Below are positions 52,395-61,765 of a stretch of DNA of 64,000 nucleotides, in pieces. The translations under genes were made by a program, and so were the position numbers. The stretch covers positions 73,882 through 137,881 of the forward strand of contig NZ_LMUI01000024.1 of NCBI RefSeq assembly GCF_009765995.1. Direction: 5' to 3'. Position 1 is the first letter of the stretch; every line of letters begins with the position of its first letter. Origin of the DNA: Methylocapsa sp. S129 (GTDB taxonomy: Bacteria > Pseudomonadota > Alphaproteobacteria > Rhizobiales > Beijerinckiaceae). The notes under the pieces were generated by a model. That model did no database searches and had not been told where the DNA came from. It worked only from the letters and a program-made list of their open reading frames with translations.

Positions 52395-52751
52395 ATGATT
52401 GAGCCCGATTCGATTGACAGCTTGGCGAGTGGCGACATCCACAAACTTGCCGATCAATTGGCGCAACATTCCCAACGCGGCGCCGGCGCGCATCTGACGC
52501 CGCAATGCGTCGATCTCGCCTTGGCGGCGCTTCGAGCCTATGGCGACATGTTGGGGCCTCCCAAAATCAAACGAACCCGACAGATGTTTCAGGTCGAGGC
52601 GATGGATAGCCGGGGCTGGCCCGAGGAAGTGCTGGCGGTCGTCAGAGACGCCCTGATCGCCCGTGCGGCCTTCGAGGAAGCGGTGAAACAGCACCCGGAC
52701 CGCAAGATCCGGTTGCGGCACGGGACGAATCAACTGGCGGAATCGGCGTAG
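52395..52751 (+). CDS. Hypothetical protein, second member of the paralogous pair
   Basis: About 118 residues. The ATG at 52395 (IEPDSIDSLASGDIHKLAD) is used; a GTG at 52383 is an alternative, and neither has a strong ribosome site. It resembles the 51431 gene over most of its length: RGAGAHLTPQCVDLALAALRA, FQVEAMDSRGWPEEVLAVVRD, ALIARAAFEEAVKQHPDRKI and the ending NQLAESA. Unlike the first copy, it follows a 630-base region with diverged direct repeats. No known domain, no membrane segment. Function unknown. Confidence 0.75.
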   Translation: MIEPDSIDSLASGDIHKLADQLAQHSQRGAGAHLTPQCVDLALAALRAYGDMLGPPKIKRTRQMFQVEAMDSRGWPEEVLAVVRDALIARAAFEEAVKQHPDRKIRLRHGTNQLAESA

Positions 52752-52926
52752 CGCGCGCGTTTCGCCCTCGCGCAACCCCCCAATCAGGCCAAGCGCGCCG
52801 CCGGACCCGCGCCGGCGCCAGCGGTCAAATCATACGCTCGGCGCCCCTCATGCGGACGGGCGTGGCGTCTGCGTTTGGTGGTCAACGGACAGACAGCGGG
52901 AAATCTGACGAAGCGCCGTAGCTTTG

Positions 52927-53361
52927 TCACCGGTAGACGGCCTCATCGAACGCCAAGCGGGCGTCCTTAATTGCGGCATGGCTTCGATTGGCCCAACGGA
53001 CAAGAGAAGCCAGCGGTTCAAGGATCGTGGCGCCAAGAGGAGTTAGCCGGTACTCGACGCTGGGCGGCTTGGTCGGGAATACCGCGCGCGCGATCAGGCC
53101 ATCACGCTCCAGGTCGCGGAAAGTCTGCGTCAACATCCGCTTGGAAATGTCCGGGATCGCGCGCTGGACGGCGCTGAACCGGCGCGGGCCCGCCGCGAGA
53201 GTAACCAGTATCAGCGTTGACCACTTATCCCCGATGCGATCGAGAACGTCCCGCACTGGGCATTGGGCGTCGGGCGACCAATCGGGCAGGTCTTCGACGA
53301 AGGAGTGACTGGCCGCGTCAACGGCTGCCGGGGCGGTTACTGCTGCCTCACCTTGTCCCAA
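52927..53361 (-). CDS. HxlR-family transcriptional regulator
   Basis: A 144-residue winged-helix regulator. It has the conserved single cysteine in [20 protein letters not shown], then the HxlR core [40 protein letters not shown] and [16 protein letters not shown]. The start is a TTG at 53361 after a perfect AAGGAGG, seven bases away. It is divergent from the quinone-reductase-like gene (77 bases apart), the classic arrangement in which the HxlR protein represses the reductase in response to quinones or aldehydes via the cysteine. Confidence 0.92.
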   Translation of the reverse strand: MGQGEAAVTAPAAVDAASHSFVEDLPDWSPDAQCPVRDVLDRIGDKWSTLILVTLAAGPRRFSAVQRAIPDISKRMLTQTFRDLERDGLIARAVFPTKPPSVEYRLTPLGATILEPLASLVRWANRSHAAIKDARLAFDEAVYR

Positions 53362-53438
53362 AATCCTGCCTCCTTCACGCCGCCCATGGTCTCACTTAGT
53401 TACCTTGTGTCGGATGCAAACCACAGGGAAAAACGATC

Positions 53439-54365
53439 ATGCCCGCCACGCCCACGCTCTTTATCACCGCCGCCACCGGCCAGCTCGGAAGCCTGGTCAT
53501 TGACGCGCTCCTTGAGACAGCGCCCGCCAGCGCCATCGTGGCGGGCGTGCGCGATCCCGCCAAAGAGGCGGCGGTCGCGATTCGCGACAGAGGCGTGGAG
53601 GTCCGCGTCGCCGACTATTCCCGGCCGGAGACGCTGGCCAGCGCGCTTGCGGGCGTGGATCGGCTTCTCCTGGTTTCCGGCAGTGAGCTAGGCCAGCGCA
53701 CGGCGCAGCACCGCAACGTCATCGCCGCCGCGAAGGACGCGGGCGTTGGCCTGATCGCCTACACGAGCATCCTTCATGCGGACACGTCCCCGCTGTTCCT
53801 CGCGGGCGAGCATCGCGAAACGGAGGCCGCCTTGGCGGAGTCCGGCGTGCCGTTCGTGCTGCTACGGAACGGTTGGTACACGGAGGTTTATACGTGGAGG
53901 ATTGCGCCCGCCTTGCAGCATGGCGCGTTTCTCGGCGCGTCCGGGGAGGGCCGTATCTCGTCCGCCGCCCGGGCCGACTACGCCAGGGCTGCGGCGGTCG
54001 TGCTGGCGGGCGGCGACCATGCCGGCCGCACCTACGAGTTGGCCGGCGACGCCTCCTACACGCTGGCGGATTTTGTCGCCGCTGTGGCGGAGTCCTCAGG
54101 CAAGCCGCTCCCCTACCGGAACATGAACGCGGAAGATTACCGAACGGCGCTGCTTAGTGCCGGCGTGCCCGAAAAATTCGCCATGATCTTGTCGGACACC
54201 GATGCGGGCGTGGCGAAGGGGGCGCTATTTGAGGGTGGCGGCGACCTTGCCCGGCTGATTGGGCGGCCAACCACCCCCTTCCGCGCCACAGTCGCCGAGT
54301 TCGTCCAGAATAAGCTTTTGGCGGGCCGACCGTTGAGCCACGCAGAGATCGGCCCACCGCGTTAG
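53439..54365 (+). CDS. NmrA/QorB-like NAD(P)-dependent quinone oxidoreductase (atypical SDR)
   Basis: A 308-residue atypical short-chain dehydrogenase. The nucleotide-binding start is LFITAATGQLGSLVIDALLE (Gly-rich T/A-A-T-G-x-x-G), followed by VRVADYSRPETLASALAGVD and RLLLVSGSELGQRTAQHRNV, typical of QorB/YtfG. The core has YTSILHADTSPLFLAGEHRE, and the central VLLRNGWYTEVYT also fits. QorB reduces quinones with NADPH; in E. coli its partner YtfH is an HxlR regulator, the same pair as here. Confidence 0.9.
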   Translation: MPATPTLFITAATGQLGSLVIDALLETAPASAIVAGVRDPAKEAAVAIRDRGVEVRVADYSRPETLASALAGVDRLLLVSGSELGQRTAQHRNVIAAAKDAGVGLIAYTSILHADTSPLFLAGEHRETEAALAESGVPFVLLRNGWYTEVYTWRIAPALQHGAFLGASGEGRISSAARADYARAAAVVLAGGDHAGRTYELAGDASYTLADFVAAVAESSGKPLPYRNMNAEDYRTALLSAGVPEKFAMILSDTDAGVAKGALFEGGGDLARLIGRPTTPFRATVAEFVQNKLLAGRPLSHAEIGPPR

Positions 54366-54420
54366 CTGCAAACAGCTCGGCTTCCCAAAAGCGAACGCAT
54401 AGCGGGGAGAGAGCGGCGCG

Positions 54421-54460
54421 TAGAGCCTGTTACGATTCGATTGAATCGCAACAGGCTCTA
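54421..54460. terminator. 40-nt palindromic repeat between convergent genes
   Basis: TAGAGCCTGTT then CGATTC, a four-base loop (GATT), GAATCG and AACAGGCTCTA, with a single A/C mismatch in the stem. It lies between the convergent quinone reductase and exonuclease III genes. It may act as a bidirectional transcription stop, or be a copy of the dispersed palindromic repeats common in Hyphomicrobiales. A T-rich follow-up is short on both sides. Confidence 0.65.
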
Positions 54461-54520
54461 TATTCCCCGAAAACGCGCGCGCTTCGCGACAAACCGGCAT
54501 CCGCTTCTTTGCGGCGCGCG

Positions 54521-55327
54521 CTAGAGGTCCAGTTCGACCATGATCGGGACATGATCGGACGTGCGCTCCCAGCCGCGCGCGTCACGCAATATCTCCATCG
54601 CGCGCAGATTGGCGCCGAGCTTTGGGCTGACCCAGACATGGTCGAGCCGGCGCCCCTTGTTGGCGAGCGCCCAATCCGGCGAGCGATAGCTCCACCACGT
54701 ATAGAGCTTTTGGCTATCGGGCACGAATTTGCGCAAGGCGTCGACCCATTCGCCCGCCGCCTGGACCGCGTTGAGTTTTTCGACTTCGATGGGCGTGTGG
54801 CTGACGACCGAGAGCAGCGCCTTATGGCTCCAGACGTCATGTTCGAGCGGCGCGATATTGAGATCGCCGACAAGGATCGCTCGCCCCGCCGCGATCTTGT
54901 CGCTGCGCGTCCACGCCTCCATTTCATCAAGGAAGGCGAGCTTGTGCGCGAATTTCTCGTTGATTTCGGGATCCGGCTCGTCGCCGCCGGCCGGCACGTA
55001 GAAATTATGGATGTCGAGGCCCGCGGCCGCCCCGCCTAACGTCACATGCATATGGCGCGAATCGCCCTTGCCGCAGAATTCGCGCTTCCGGCTGGAATGG
55101 ATGGGAAAGCGCGAGACAATGGCGACGCCGTGATAGCCCTTCTGGCCGTTGATCGCGATATGCTGATAACCAAGCTTGTGAAATTCGGACAGGGGAAACT
55201 CGGCGTCGCGGCATTTGGTCTCCTGCAGGCACAGGACGTCCGGCTGCTGCTTCTGCAGATAACGCGCGACGAGGCCGATGCGCAGCCGCACCGAATTGAT
55301 GTTCCAGGTCGAGACGGTGAAGCGCAA
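54521..55327 (-). CDS. xth: Exodeoxyribonuclease III
   Basis: An apurinic/apyrimidinic endonuclease and 3'-5' exonuclease of base-excision repair, 268 residues. Conserved residues: start TVSTWNINSVRLRI (Asn), VLCLQETKCRD (catalytic Glu), YHGVAIVSRF, NFYVPAGGDEPDPE (Tyr), LVGDLNIAPLEHDV (Asp and Asn), RLDHVWVSPKL and the ending ERTSDHVPIMVEL (catalytic His). Length is standard. Monocistronic, convergent with the quinone reductase gene. Confidence 0.96.
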   Translation of the reverse strand: MRFTVSTWNINSVRLRIGLVARYLQKQQPDVLCLQETKCRDAEFPLSEFHKLGYQHIAINGQKGYHGVAIVSRFPIHSSRKREFCGKGDSRHMHVTLGGAAAGLDIHNFYVPAGGDEPDPEINEKFAHKLAFLDEMEAWTRSDKIAAGRAILVGDLNIAPLEHDVWSHKALLSVVSHTPIEVEKLNAVQAAGEWVDALRKFVPDSQKLYTWWSYRSPDWALANKGRRLDHVWVSPKLGANLRAMEILRDARGWERTSDHVPIMVELDL

Positions 55328-55468
55328 GGGAGCCTGCTATGCCAAGAGAGCGGGCGGACAATGGCGGCTTCCCGCGCCGTTGCAAGAGCGCGCGCGCACT
55401 TGCCCACAGACCATGCGCCGCACAGGTCTCTCGAACGGCCTGTTATCGGCGCGACGATTGCGCAGCGC

Positions 55469-56173
55469 TCAGTGCTTTTGCCCGATCATCCGCTGTTCGT
55501 CGATCGTGAACAGGCTTTCGTCCGGTTTCGTCGTCAGGTCGATATTGAACAGCGTCACGACGGTCTGGTAGCCCTGCGCGTCGTTGACGGTCCATTGCTT
55601 GAGGGCGAAGGTCGTCGGATCGAACAGCAGTTCGATCTGCGCCGAGCCGCCGAGCGTCGCCTTGTCCTCGATCAGGATCGACACGGCGGCGTCATTCGTC
55701 TCGACGCGCAGAACCTGGGTGTCCTTGGCCAGATCGATATGATCGGCAAGCAGGAATTTCAGCGGCGTCTGCCCGATGAGATAAAGGTCCTGCGTATCCA
55801 TCTTCTGGTCGCGCACGGCGACGCTGCGCCCGTCGGCGATGATCTCGAGCCTGGCGGGCGGCGCGAACTGGAATCGCATGCGGCCGGGCCGCTCGACATA
55901 GAGCTTGCCTTCGGAGCGATGGCCGTCGGGGCCGATCTGCACGAAATCGGCGGTCAGGACCTGCGCGCTTTCAAAATAGGCGTTGGCGCGGCGCACCGCC
56001 TCCGCGCTGCTGATCGCCTGCTTTGGCGCGGCCTTGGCGTCTTTGGCCGGTTTGGCGCCGGGCGTGGCTTTGGCGGCCGGATGCAGGTCGACCGGGGCGT
56101 CCTGCGCCAGCGCGAATCCGCCGGGGCCGGTCAGCATCAGCGCCAGCAAAGCGATCAACCGCGACATCGACAT
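55469..56173 (-). CDS. lolA: LolA-like outer-membrane lipoprotein carrier protein
   Basis: A periplasmic lipoprotein chaperone of about 234 residues. The ATG at 56173 has AAGGAG six bases upstream and opens a signal peptide (RLIALLALMLTGPGGFALAQ). After a short Lys/Ala/Pro linker come the LolA features: ANAYFESAQVLTADFVQIGP, EGKLYVERPGRMRFQFAPPARLEI, DQKMDTQDLYLIGQTPLKFLL and the ending KPDESLFTID. The gene lies between exonuclease III and the ParE toxin, all on the minus strand but with gaps of over 100 bases. Confidence 0.9.
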   Translation of the reverse strand: MSMSRLIALLALMLTGPGGFALAQDAPVDLHPAAKATPGAKPAKDAKAAPKQAISSAEAVRRANAYFESAQVLTADFVQIGPDGHRSEGKLYVERPGRMRFQFAPPARLEIIADGRSVAVRDQKMDTQDLYLIGQTPLKFLLADHIDLAKDTQVLRVETNDAAVSILIEDKATLGGSAQIELLFDPTTFALKQWTVNDAQGYQTVVTLFNIDLTTKPDESLFTIDEQRMIGQKH

Positions 56174-56314
56174 GATGGCTCCTTCGCCGGCTTTTTTTCG
56201 TGTGCGCCGGCCGCGCCGCGCTGCTGTAGGGAGCCGATGTGGCGTTAATTGGACGCGCTGCCGCCCGGGTTCGTCCGCCCAATTGTCGTAATCATATCGC
56301 TGCACATGAGCCCC

Positions 56315-56605
56315 TCAATCCGGCATTGCATCAGGCCATCGCCGCGACCCATGCAAGATGCGCAGAATGTGCGCAGTGTCGCCAATAACCCGATAGGCGG
56401 CCAAATATGGCGTTTGGTTAATGATCAACTCGCGCGTGCCCTTTATGCGACCAGGGCGGCCGCGCTCCGGGAATTCGATCAGCAGGGCGACGAAGGCGCT
56501 AATCCGGTCATCCATCATGATGGCGGCGCGTGGGCTATCCGCTTCGAGGTAATCGAAAATTTCGTCGCGATCCGACAACGCAAAATGGGACCACTCAAGC
56601 TTCAC
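56315..56605 (-). CDS. RelE/ParE-family toxin
   Basis: A 96-residue toxin of the RelE/ParE superfamily. It begins LEWSHFALSDRDEIFDYLEA and has IEFPERGRPGRIKGTRELII, then PYLAAYRVIGDTAHILRILH with the C-terminal RRWPDA. The layout (Arg in the middle strand, H-G-S-R-R-W-P at the end) is typical of the ParE branch, which usually poisons gyrase, but RelE-like ribosome-dependent RNase activity cannot be excluded. Its start overlaps the antitoxin stop by four bases. Confidence 0.92.
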   Translation of the reverse strand: MKLEWSHFALSDRDEIFDYLEADSPRAAIMMDDRISAFVALLIEFPERGRPGRIKGTRELIINQTPYLAAYRVIGDTAHILRILHGSRRWPDAMPD

Positions 56606-56910
56606 ATCTCGCCCTCGGCGGCTCTACGGAGGGCTGTCGCGCGCCGCCTCACGAAATGAGCTTCGACATCTTCGTGCGGGATCGGGGGACGCGTATCCTC
56701 TAAAGCCTCCTGCACTTTCCCCCGGAACCAGGCGTCATAGGCCGCAGGATCGGTTGCAAACGCGAGGGGTAGGGCGCCCTCTTTGGCGATGCGGGTCAGC
56801 AAGATACGCACCGCGTCGGAGATGGTCAGACCCATATTGTCCAAAACCGCCGCCGCACGCTCTTTTACGGCCGAGTCGATACGCGTCTGCACGAGTGCAT
56901 TGGCGGCCAT
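56602..56910 (-). CDS. RelB/DinJ-family antitoxin
   Basis: A 102-residue antitoxin. The ribbon-helix-helix N-terminus reads VQTRIDSAVKERAAAVLDNM followed by GLTISDAVRILLTRIAKEGAL, the standard RelB/DinJ DNA-binding form. The C-terminal part (PHEDVEAHFVRRRATALRRA) should wrap the toxin. It is first in the operon and probably represses it through the palindrome at 56943-56968. Confidence 0.92.
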   Translation of the reverse strand: MAANALVQTRIDSAVKERAAAVLDNMGLTISDAVRILLTRIAKEGALPLAFATDPAAYDAWFRGKVQEALEDTRPPIPHEDVEAHFVRRRATALRRAAEGEM

Positions 56911-56942
56911 GGGCGTTTTCTCCGTTCAACAAGCTGGTCAGT

Positions 56943-56968
56943 GTTTGTAATTCATTTGAATGACAAAC
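56943..56968. promoter_or_regulatory. Palindromic operator candidate of the RelB/ParE operon
   Basis: A 26-base dyad, GTTTGT / ATTCA - TT - TGAAT / ACAAAC with one mismatched pair, lying 33 bases before the antitoxin start. A ribbon-helix-helix antitoxin would bind such a site for autorepression. Confidence 0.65.
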
Positions 56969-57174
56969 TCCAGCTTTCTTTGCGGACGGGTTGATGCGAA
57001 CTCATTGAGCCACAGGGACGCTAGCGATCTGTCGCGTAGCCGCAAACGAGAGGCTGTGCGGGCCGGCGCAAGCTCCTCAGTGGGCAGGGTCCTGCACATT
57101 TATTTCAGACAGCAATTTTCTCAGCGACTCCGCATGATTGTGGTCTTCTGGGTTCTGCTCGTACGACGGACCTG

Positions 57175-59781
57175 CTACTCGTCCTGTTCGACCGAGAAGG
57201 CGCCGCGATCGACCCCCTCGCCGACCAGGATTTCGCGCTTGCCGGCATGATTGGCGGGACCGACGACCCCCTCCTTCTCCATCCGCTCGACCAGGGAGGC
57301 CGCCTTGTTATAGCCGACCGAGAGACGGCGCTGGATATAGCTCGTCGAGCATTTGCGGTCGCGCAGCACGATGTTGACGGCGCGGTCGTAATAATCGCCC
57401 GCTTCCTCGGCGTCCATCGAGCCGGGCGAAGCGGCGGGGCCGCCTCCTTCGTCATCTTCGCTCGGGCCCTCGTCCTCGGTGATGGCGGTCAGATATTCCG
57501 GCTGGCCCTGCGTCTTCAAATGGGCGACGATTTTTTCGACCTCATTATCCGCGACGAACGGCCCGTGCACGCGCGAGATGCGTCCGCCGCCCGCCATATA
57601 GAGCATGTCGCCCTGGCCGAGGAGCTGCTCGGCGCCCTGCTCGCCAAGAATGGTGCGACTGTCGATCTTCGAGGTCACCTGGAACGAAATGCGCGTCGGG
57701 AAATTCGCTTTGATGGTGCCGGTGATCACATCCACCGACGGACGCTGCGTCGCCATGATGAGGTGGATGCCGGCCGCGCGCGCCATTTGCGCGAGGCGCT
57801 GGATCGCCCCCTCGATATCCTTGCCCGCGACCATCATCAGGTCGGCCATTTCGTCGACGATGACGACGATATAGGGCAGTTCGGAGAGCTCCATCTCCTC
57901 CTGTTCGTAGATCGCCTCGCCCGTCTCGCGATCGAAGCCGGTCTGCACCGTGCGCGTGATGATTTCACCCTTGGCGGCGGCCTCCGCGACGCGCACGTTG
58001 AAGCCGTCGATATTGCGTACGCCGACTTTGGACATTTTCTTGTAGCGGTCCTCCATCTCGCGCACCGCCCATTTGAGGGCGACCACCGCTTTTTTCGGAT
58101 CGGTGACGACAGGCGTCAGCAGATGCGGAATGCCGTCATAGACGGAGAGTTCGAGCATTTTCGGATCGACCATGATGAGCCGGCACTGTTCGGGTTTCAG
58201 CCGATAGAGCAGCGACAGGATCATGGTGTTGATGGCGACCGATTTGCCCGAACCGGTCGTGCCGGCGACGAGCAGATGCGGCATGCGCGCGAGATCGACG
58301 ATCACCGGCTCGCCGCCGATCGTCTTGCCGAGCGCGATCGGCAGGCGGTGTTTCGACTTCTCGAAATCCTGGCTGGCGAGGAGTTCGCGCAAATAGACGG
58401 TTTCGCGGCGCTGGTTGGGCAGTTCGATGCCGATCGCATTGCGTCCCTGCACCACGGCGACGCGGGCCGAGATCGCCGACATCGAGCGCGCGATATCGTC
58501 GGCGAGGCCAATGACGCGCGACGATTTGATGCCCGGCGCCGGCTCCAGTTCATAGAGCGTCACGACAGGGCCGGGGCGGACGTTGATGATCTCGCCCTTG
58601 ACGCCGAAATCGTCGAGCACGCCTTCGAGAAGACGCGCGTTCTGCTCAAGGGCGTCCTCGGAAATCTTGGAGGCGACCAGTTTCTTGGGCTCCGCCAGCA
58701 TGAACAGCGGGGGAAGCTGATAAGCGTGGTTGATGCGATCGAGCAGCGAAGGCTGCGTTTCGTTGGCGATGCGCCGCCCTGGTTTGAGGGCGCCGGCGGG
58801 CGCGGCGACGCGCGAGACCGCGCTCGCCGCGGCCGGCTGGGCGACATCGGCGGGCGCCGCGGCAGGCGCTGGCCCACGGCCAGGCGCCGTCGCGCCGAAA
58901 GACGGTTCGACGCGGCGGGGCGATGCGAGGGCGCTGGAATGATCGTCGCCCGAGGAAAAAAAGCTGCTCTGGCGATTGAGCCATGGCGCGCGCGGGGGAA
59001 CGCCGCCGGGCTCTCCCTGACGCTTCCTCGCCGCAAACAAGCGCCGCACAGCGCTTTTGACGGTCAGCGCGACATGGATCGCCGCGCCGAGCGAGACCAG
59101 GCCAAAGCCCGGCTCGCCTTCCGAATCCTCGTCCTCGTTGTCGACCGGCTCTTCGACGCGGCGGCGGGGCGGGGCGACGGTCTTGGCTCTCGTCTCGAAC
59201 TCGTCATCGTCCTGCGTCTGCATCAGGCCAAAGCCGGCCGCCGCCGTCAAAGTCAGGATGGCGACGCCGGCCAGCGTCAAGCCGGCGATCAACATGCCGC
59301 TCGCCGAGCCCGCGAAGAAACAGCGGGGAAGCCACAAGACGGCGTCGCCCAGGACGCCGCCAAGGCCCGTCGGCAGCGGCCAGCGGGCAGGGGCGGGCAG
59401 GAATGAGGCGAGGCCGGCGGCCGCGGTCGAGCCGACGAGCCAAAGAGCCACCCGGATGCGCGCGCGCTCCAGCCTGCGGCGCGTCATCAGGCGCCAACCC
59501 CAGAATGCCGGCGGCGTCAGCGCTACGACGCATGAAAGCCCCATGGATTGCATCGCAATGTCGGCGGCGATGGCGCCGGGGGCGCCCAAAAGATTGTGGA
59601 TCGCCGTCGATGTCGCATGGTTCAAGCTGGGATCTTCGACTGACCATGTCAGCAAGGCGAGCGACATCGCCCCGACGCCCGTGAGGACGCCAAGGCCGAT
59701 CAGCTCGGCCGCGCGCCGTTTGGGAAATTCCCGAAGAGAATCGGGCAGGTAGTCGATGATCGAAAAGCTCGTGGTTCGCAT
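57175..59781 (-). CDS. ftsK: DNA translocase FtsK
   Basis: Division-septum DNA pump that clears chromosome termini and activates XerCD, 868 residues. Four membrane helices lie in the first ~190 residues ([20 protein letters not shown] first). A Pro/Ala linker follows, then the RecA-like motor with [20 protein letters not shown], Walker A near residue 508 ([16 protein letters not shown]) and Walker B ([19 protein letters not shown]). The C-terminal gamma winged helix ([39 protein letters not shown]) would read KOPS. The length is normal for alphaproteobacteria. Confidence 0.97.
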   Translation of the reverse strand: MRTTSFSIIDYLPDSLREFPKRRAAELIGLGVLTGVGAMSLALLTWSVEDPSLNHATSTAIHNLLGAPGAIAADIAMQSMGLSCVVALTPPAFWGWRLMTRRRLERARIRVALWLVGSTAAAGLASFLPAPARWPLPTGLGGVLGDAVLWLPRCFFAGSASGMLIAGLTLAGVAILTLTAAAGFGLMQTQDDDEFETRAKTVAPPRRRVEEPVDNEDEDSEGEPGFGLVSLGAAIHVALTVKSAVRRLFAARKRQGEPGGVPPRAPWLNRQSSFFSSGDDHSSALASPRRVEPSFGATAPGRGPAPAAAPADVAQPAAASAVSRVAAPAGALKPGRRIANETQPSLLDRINHAYQLPPLFMLAEPKKLVASKISEDALEQNARLLEGVLDDFGVKGEIINVRPGPVVTLYELEPAPGIKSSRVIGLADDIARSMSAISARVAVVQGRNAIGIELPNQRRETVYLRELLASQDFEKSKHRLPIALGKTIGGEPVIVDLARMPHLLVAGTTGSGKSVAINTMILSLLYRLKPEQCRLIMVDPKMLELSVYDGIPHLLTPVVTDPKKAVVALKWAVREMEDRYKKMSKVGVRNIDGFNVRVAEAAAKGEIITRTVQTGFDRETGEAIYEQEEMELSELPYIVVIVDEMADLMMVAGKDIEGAIQRLAQMARAAGIHLIMATQRPSVDVITGTIKANFPTRISFQVTSKIDSRTILGEQGAEQLLGQGDMLYMAGGGRISRVHGPFVADNEVEKIVAHLKTQGQPEYLTAITEDEGPSEDDEGGGPAASPGSMDAEEAGDYYDRAVNIVLRDRKCSTSYIQRRLSVGYNKAASLVERMEKEGVVGPANHAGKREILVGEGVDRGAFSVEQDE

Positions 59782-60067
59782 AGCTTGGTCCGCACTCGAC
59801 CGGATCGGGGCGCGGCGCCCGGCGCCGGTCTTGCCGCAAGCTAGGCGCGCGGAGTTAATGCCGGCCTAACCTTAATGGGTGCGCGACGCTCTCTGTCCGT
59901 GAAACGAAAAACTGCGGCCGGGCGAAGTCGGCCCAGGGGCGAAGGTCTCCTCGCGTCGCTCGCGCCGCCGGAGCGAGCCGTTCTCCCAATGGTGTCATCG
60001 CCCTGGACAGCGCCCGTTCGACGCGCCGCGACGACCGCGACCTGGGGTTCCATCGCTGCGAAAACGC
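59782..60067. promoter_or_regulatory. ftsK upstream region
   Basis: About 290 bases of mostly GC-rich sequence with no gene. It holds the ftsK promoter and, at 59855-59869, TTAA-N7-CTAAC, a one-mismatch match to the CtrA box TTAA-N7-TTAAC of alphaproteobacteria. It ends at the amtB terminator. Confidence 0.35.
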
Positions 60068-60096
60068 AAAAAAAAAGCGCCCTCGCGAGAGGGCGC
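60068..60096 (-). terminator. Rho-independent terminator of the glnK-amtB operon
   Basis: On the minus strand, stem GCGCCCTC / GAGGGCGC with a four-base loop (60077-60096), followed by nine T (60068-60076). It lies about 75 bases after the amtB stop. Confidence 0.92.
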
Positions 60097-60171
60097 TGAG
60101 TTGGGGAGGAAACGAAGAAATCAGAAGGCGAGGGCGGCGGCGCATGACGCCGCCGCCCGGCTTGGTTTGTC

Positions 60172-61728
60172 TTACTGCACGACCTCGCCATGCAGCGCGA
60201 GATCGAGGCCGTCGCGCTCGACTTCGTCGCTGACCCTAAGGCCGATGGTCACATCGATGATCTTCAGGATGATCAGCGAGAGGATCGCGTCATAGACGAT
60301 GACCGTTCCCACGCCGATGAGCTGGTTGATCACCTGACCCGGATTGCCCTCGATCCAGCCGGAATGGCCGCTATACTGGTTGATCGCGAACACGCCGGTC
60401 AGGATCGCGCCGATGATGCCGCCGACGGCATGCACGCCGAAGGCGTCAAGCGCGTCGTCGTAACCAAAGGCGTGTTTGAGGGCGGTGGCGCCGAGGTAGC
60501 AGCCGACGCCGCAAGCGACGCCGATCACCATCGAACCGATCGGACCGACAAAACCCGAAGCCGGCGTGATAGCGACGAGGCCGGCGACGGCGCCCGAGCA
60601 GATGCCGATGACCGTCGGCTTGCCGCGATGGGCCCATTCGACGAACATCCAGGTCAGGGCTGCGACAGCGGTGGCGATCTGGGTGACCGTCATCGCCATA
60701 CCGGCCTGCACGCCGGCCGAGACCGCCGAACCGGCGTTGAAGCCGAACCAGCCAACCCACAGCAAGCCGGTGCCGATGAACGTCAGCACCATATTGTGGC
60801 CAGGACCGGTGTCGCGGCGCTTGCCAAGCATCAGGGCCGCCATCAGACCGGCGACGCCAGCGTTGATGTGCACGACCGTGCCGCCGGCATAGTCGAGGAC
60901 CATCACCTTGCCAGCGAAGTTGCCCTTGTCGTCGAGGTTAGCCGTCGAGAACATGCCGTCCGGACCCCAGACCCAATGAGCGACTGGCGCGTAGACGACG
61001 ATCGCCCACAAGCCGATGAACCAGAGCATCGCCGAGAACTTCATGCGCTCCGCGAAGGAGCCGGCGATCAGGGCCGGTGTGATGATCGCGAAGGTCAACT
61101 GGAAGCACATGTAGACCGTCTCGGGGATCGTCGGCGCCAACGGATTGGGATTGCCAATGCCGCCATTATTGACGTCGCTCAATATGCCCTGAAGGAACGC
61201 TCGAGTCGTTCCGCCGATGAACCAGCCGCCCGGAGTGAACGCCAGGCTGTAGGTGACGACGGCGTAGAGCACCGTGATCAGGCAGGTGATCGCGAAGCTG
61301 GTCATCACGGTGTCGCCGACGTTCTTCTTGCGGACCATGCCGCCGTAGAAGAGGCCGAGGCCCGGGATGGTCATCATGAGCACCAGCGCGACGGAGGTCA
61401 GCATCCAGGCGGTGTCGCCGCCCGAGGGCGTGCAGTTCGTGAGAACGGCGGGGACGGCCGGGACGGCGGCATATTTGTCCGTGGCGTCGACAGCCGCTAC
61501 GCCGGCCGCGCAAGCGGGCGTCGCCGGCGGGGCCGGCTTGGCGGCGGCGGGCGCCGCGGTTGCATCGGCCGCCGGCGCAGCGGCCGCGGGAGCCGCAGCC
61601 GCAGGAGCGGCGGCGGCGGGCGCCGCGGGCGCGTCGTCAGCGCGCGAAGGGCTTAACCCGGTAAAGGTGATCAGCGCGCCGATCGCCAGCGCCGGCGCGA
61701 GGCCAGCAAGGAACCTAGACAGTTTCAT
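60172..61728 (-). CDS. amtB: Ammonium transporter AmtB
   Basis: Trimeric ammonium channel in the inner membrane, about 518 residues. The ATG at 61728 opens a signal peptide (FLAGLAPALAIGALITFTGL). An Ala/Pro repeat follows at about residues 36-70, before the eleven-helix core: MLTSVALVLMMTIPGLGLFYGGM, then the twin-His lining GTVVHINAGVAGL and FGVHAVGGIIGAIL. The C-terminal regulatory tail ends VERDGLDLALHGEVVQ. The Ala/Pro extension is absent from E. coli AmtB. It follows glnK by 37 bases, the standard nitrogen-control pair. Confidence 0.95.
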   Translation of the reverse strand: MKLSRFLAGLAPALAIGALITFTGLSPSRADDAPAAPAAAAPAAAAPAAAAPAADATAAPAAAKPAPPATPACAAGVAAVDATDKYAAVPAVPAVLTNCTPSGGDTAWMLTSVALVLMMTIPGLGLFYGGMVRKKNVGDTVMTSFAITCLITVLYAVVTYSLAFTPGGWFIGGTTRAFLQGILSDVNNGGIGNPNPLAPTIPETVYMCFQLTFAIITPALIAGSFAERMKFSAMLWFIGLWAIVVYAPVAHWVWGPDGMFSTANLDDKGNFAGKVMVLDYAGGTVVHINAGVAGLMAALMLGKRRDTGPGHNMVLTFIGTGLLWVGWFGFNAGSAVSAGVQAGMAMTVTQIATAVAALTWMFVEWAHRGKPTVIGICSGAVAGLVAITPASGFVGPIGSMVIGVACGVGCYLGATALKHAFGYDDALDAFGVHAVGGIIGAILTGVFAINQYSGHSGWIEGNPGQVINQLIGVGTVIVYDAILSLIILKIIDVTIGLRVSDEVERDGLDLALHGEVVQ

Positions 61729-61765
61729 TTGAGGAAACTCCGATTGGAATGAGGATGGGGTCGCC

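Noticed and set aside
57247-59406. Long open frame on the plus strand opposite ftsK
   Set aside because: It is antisense to a complete, well-conserved ftsK; its Arg/Asp/His-rich translation has no domain and is a product of GC-rich codon bias.
60190-61656. Long plus-strand open frame opposite amtB
   Set aside because: Antisense to a clear AmtB gene, with low-complexity Asp/Arg/Gly content and no homology signal.
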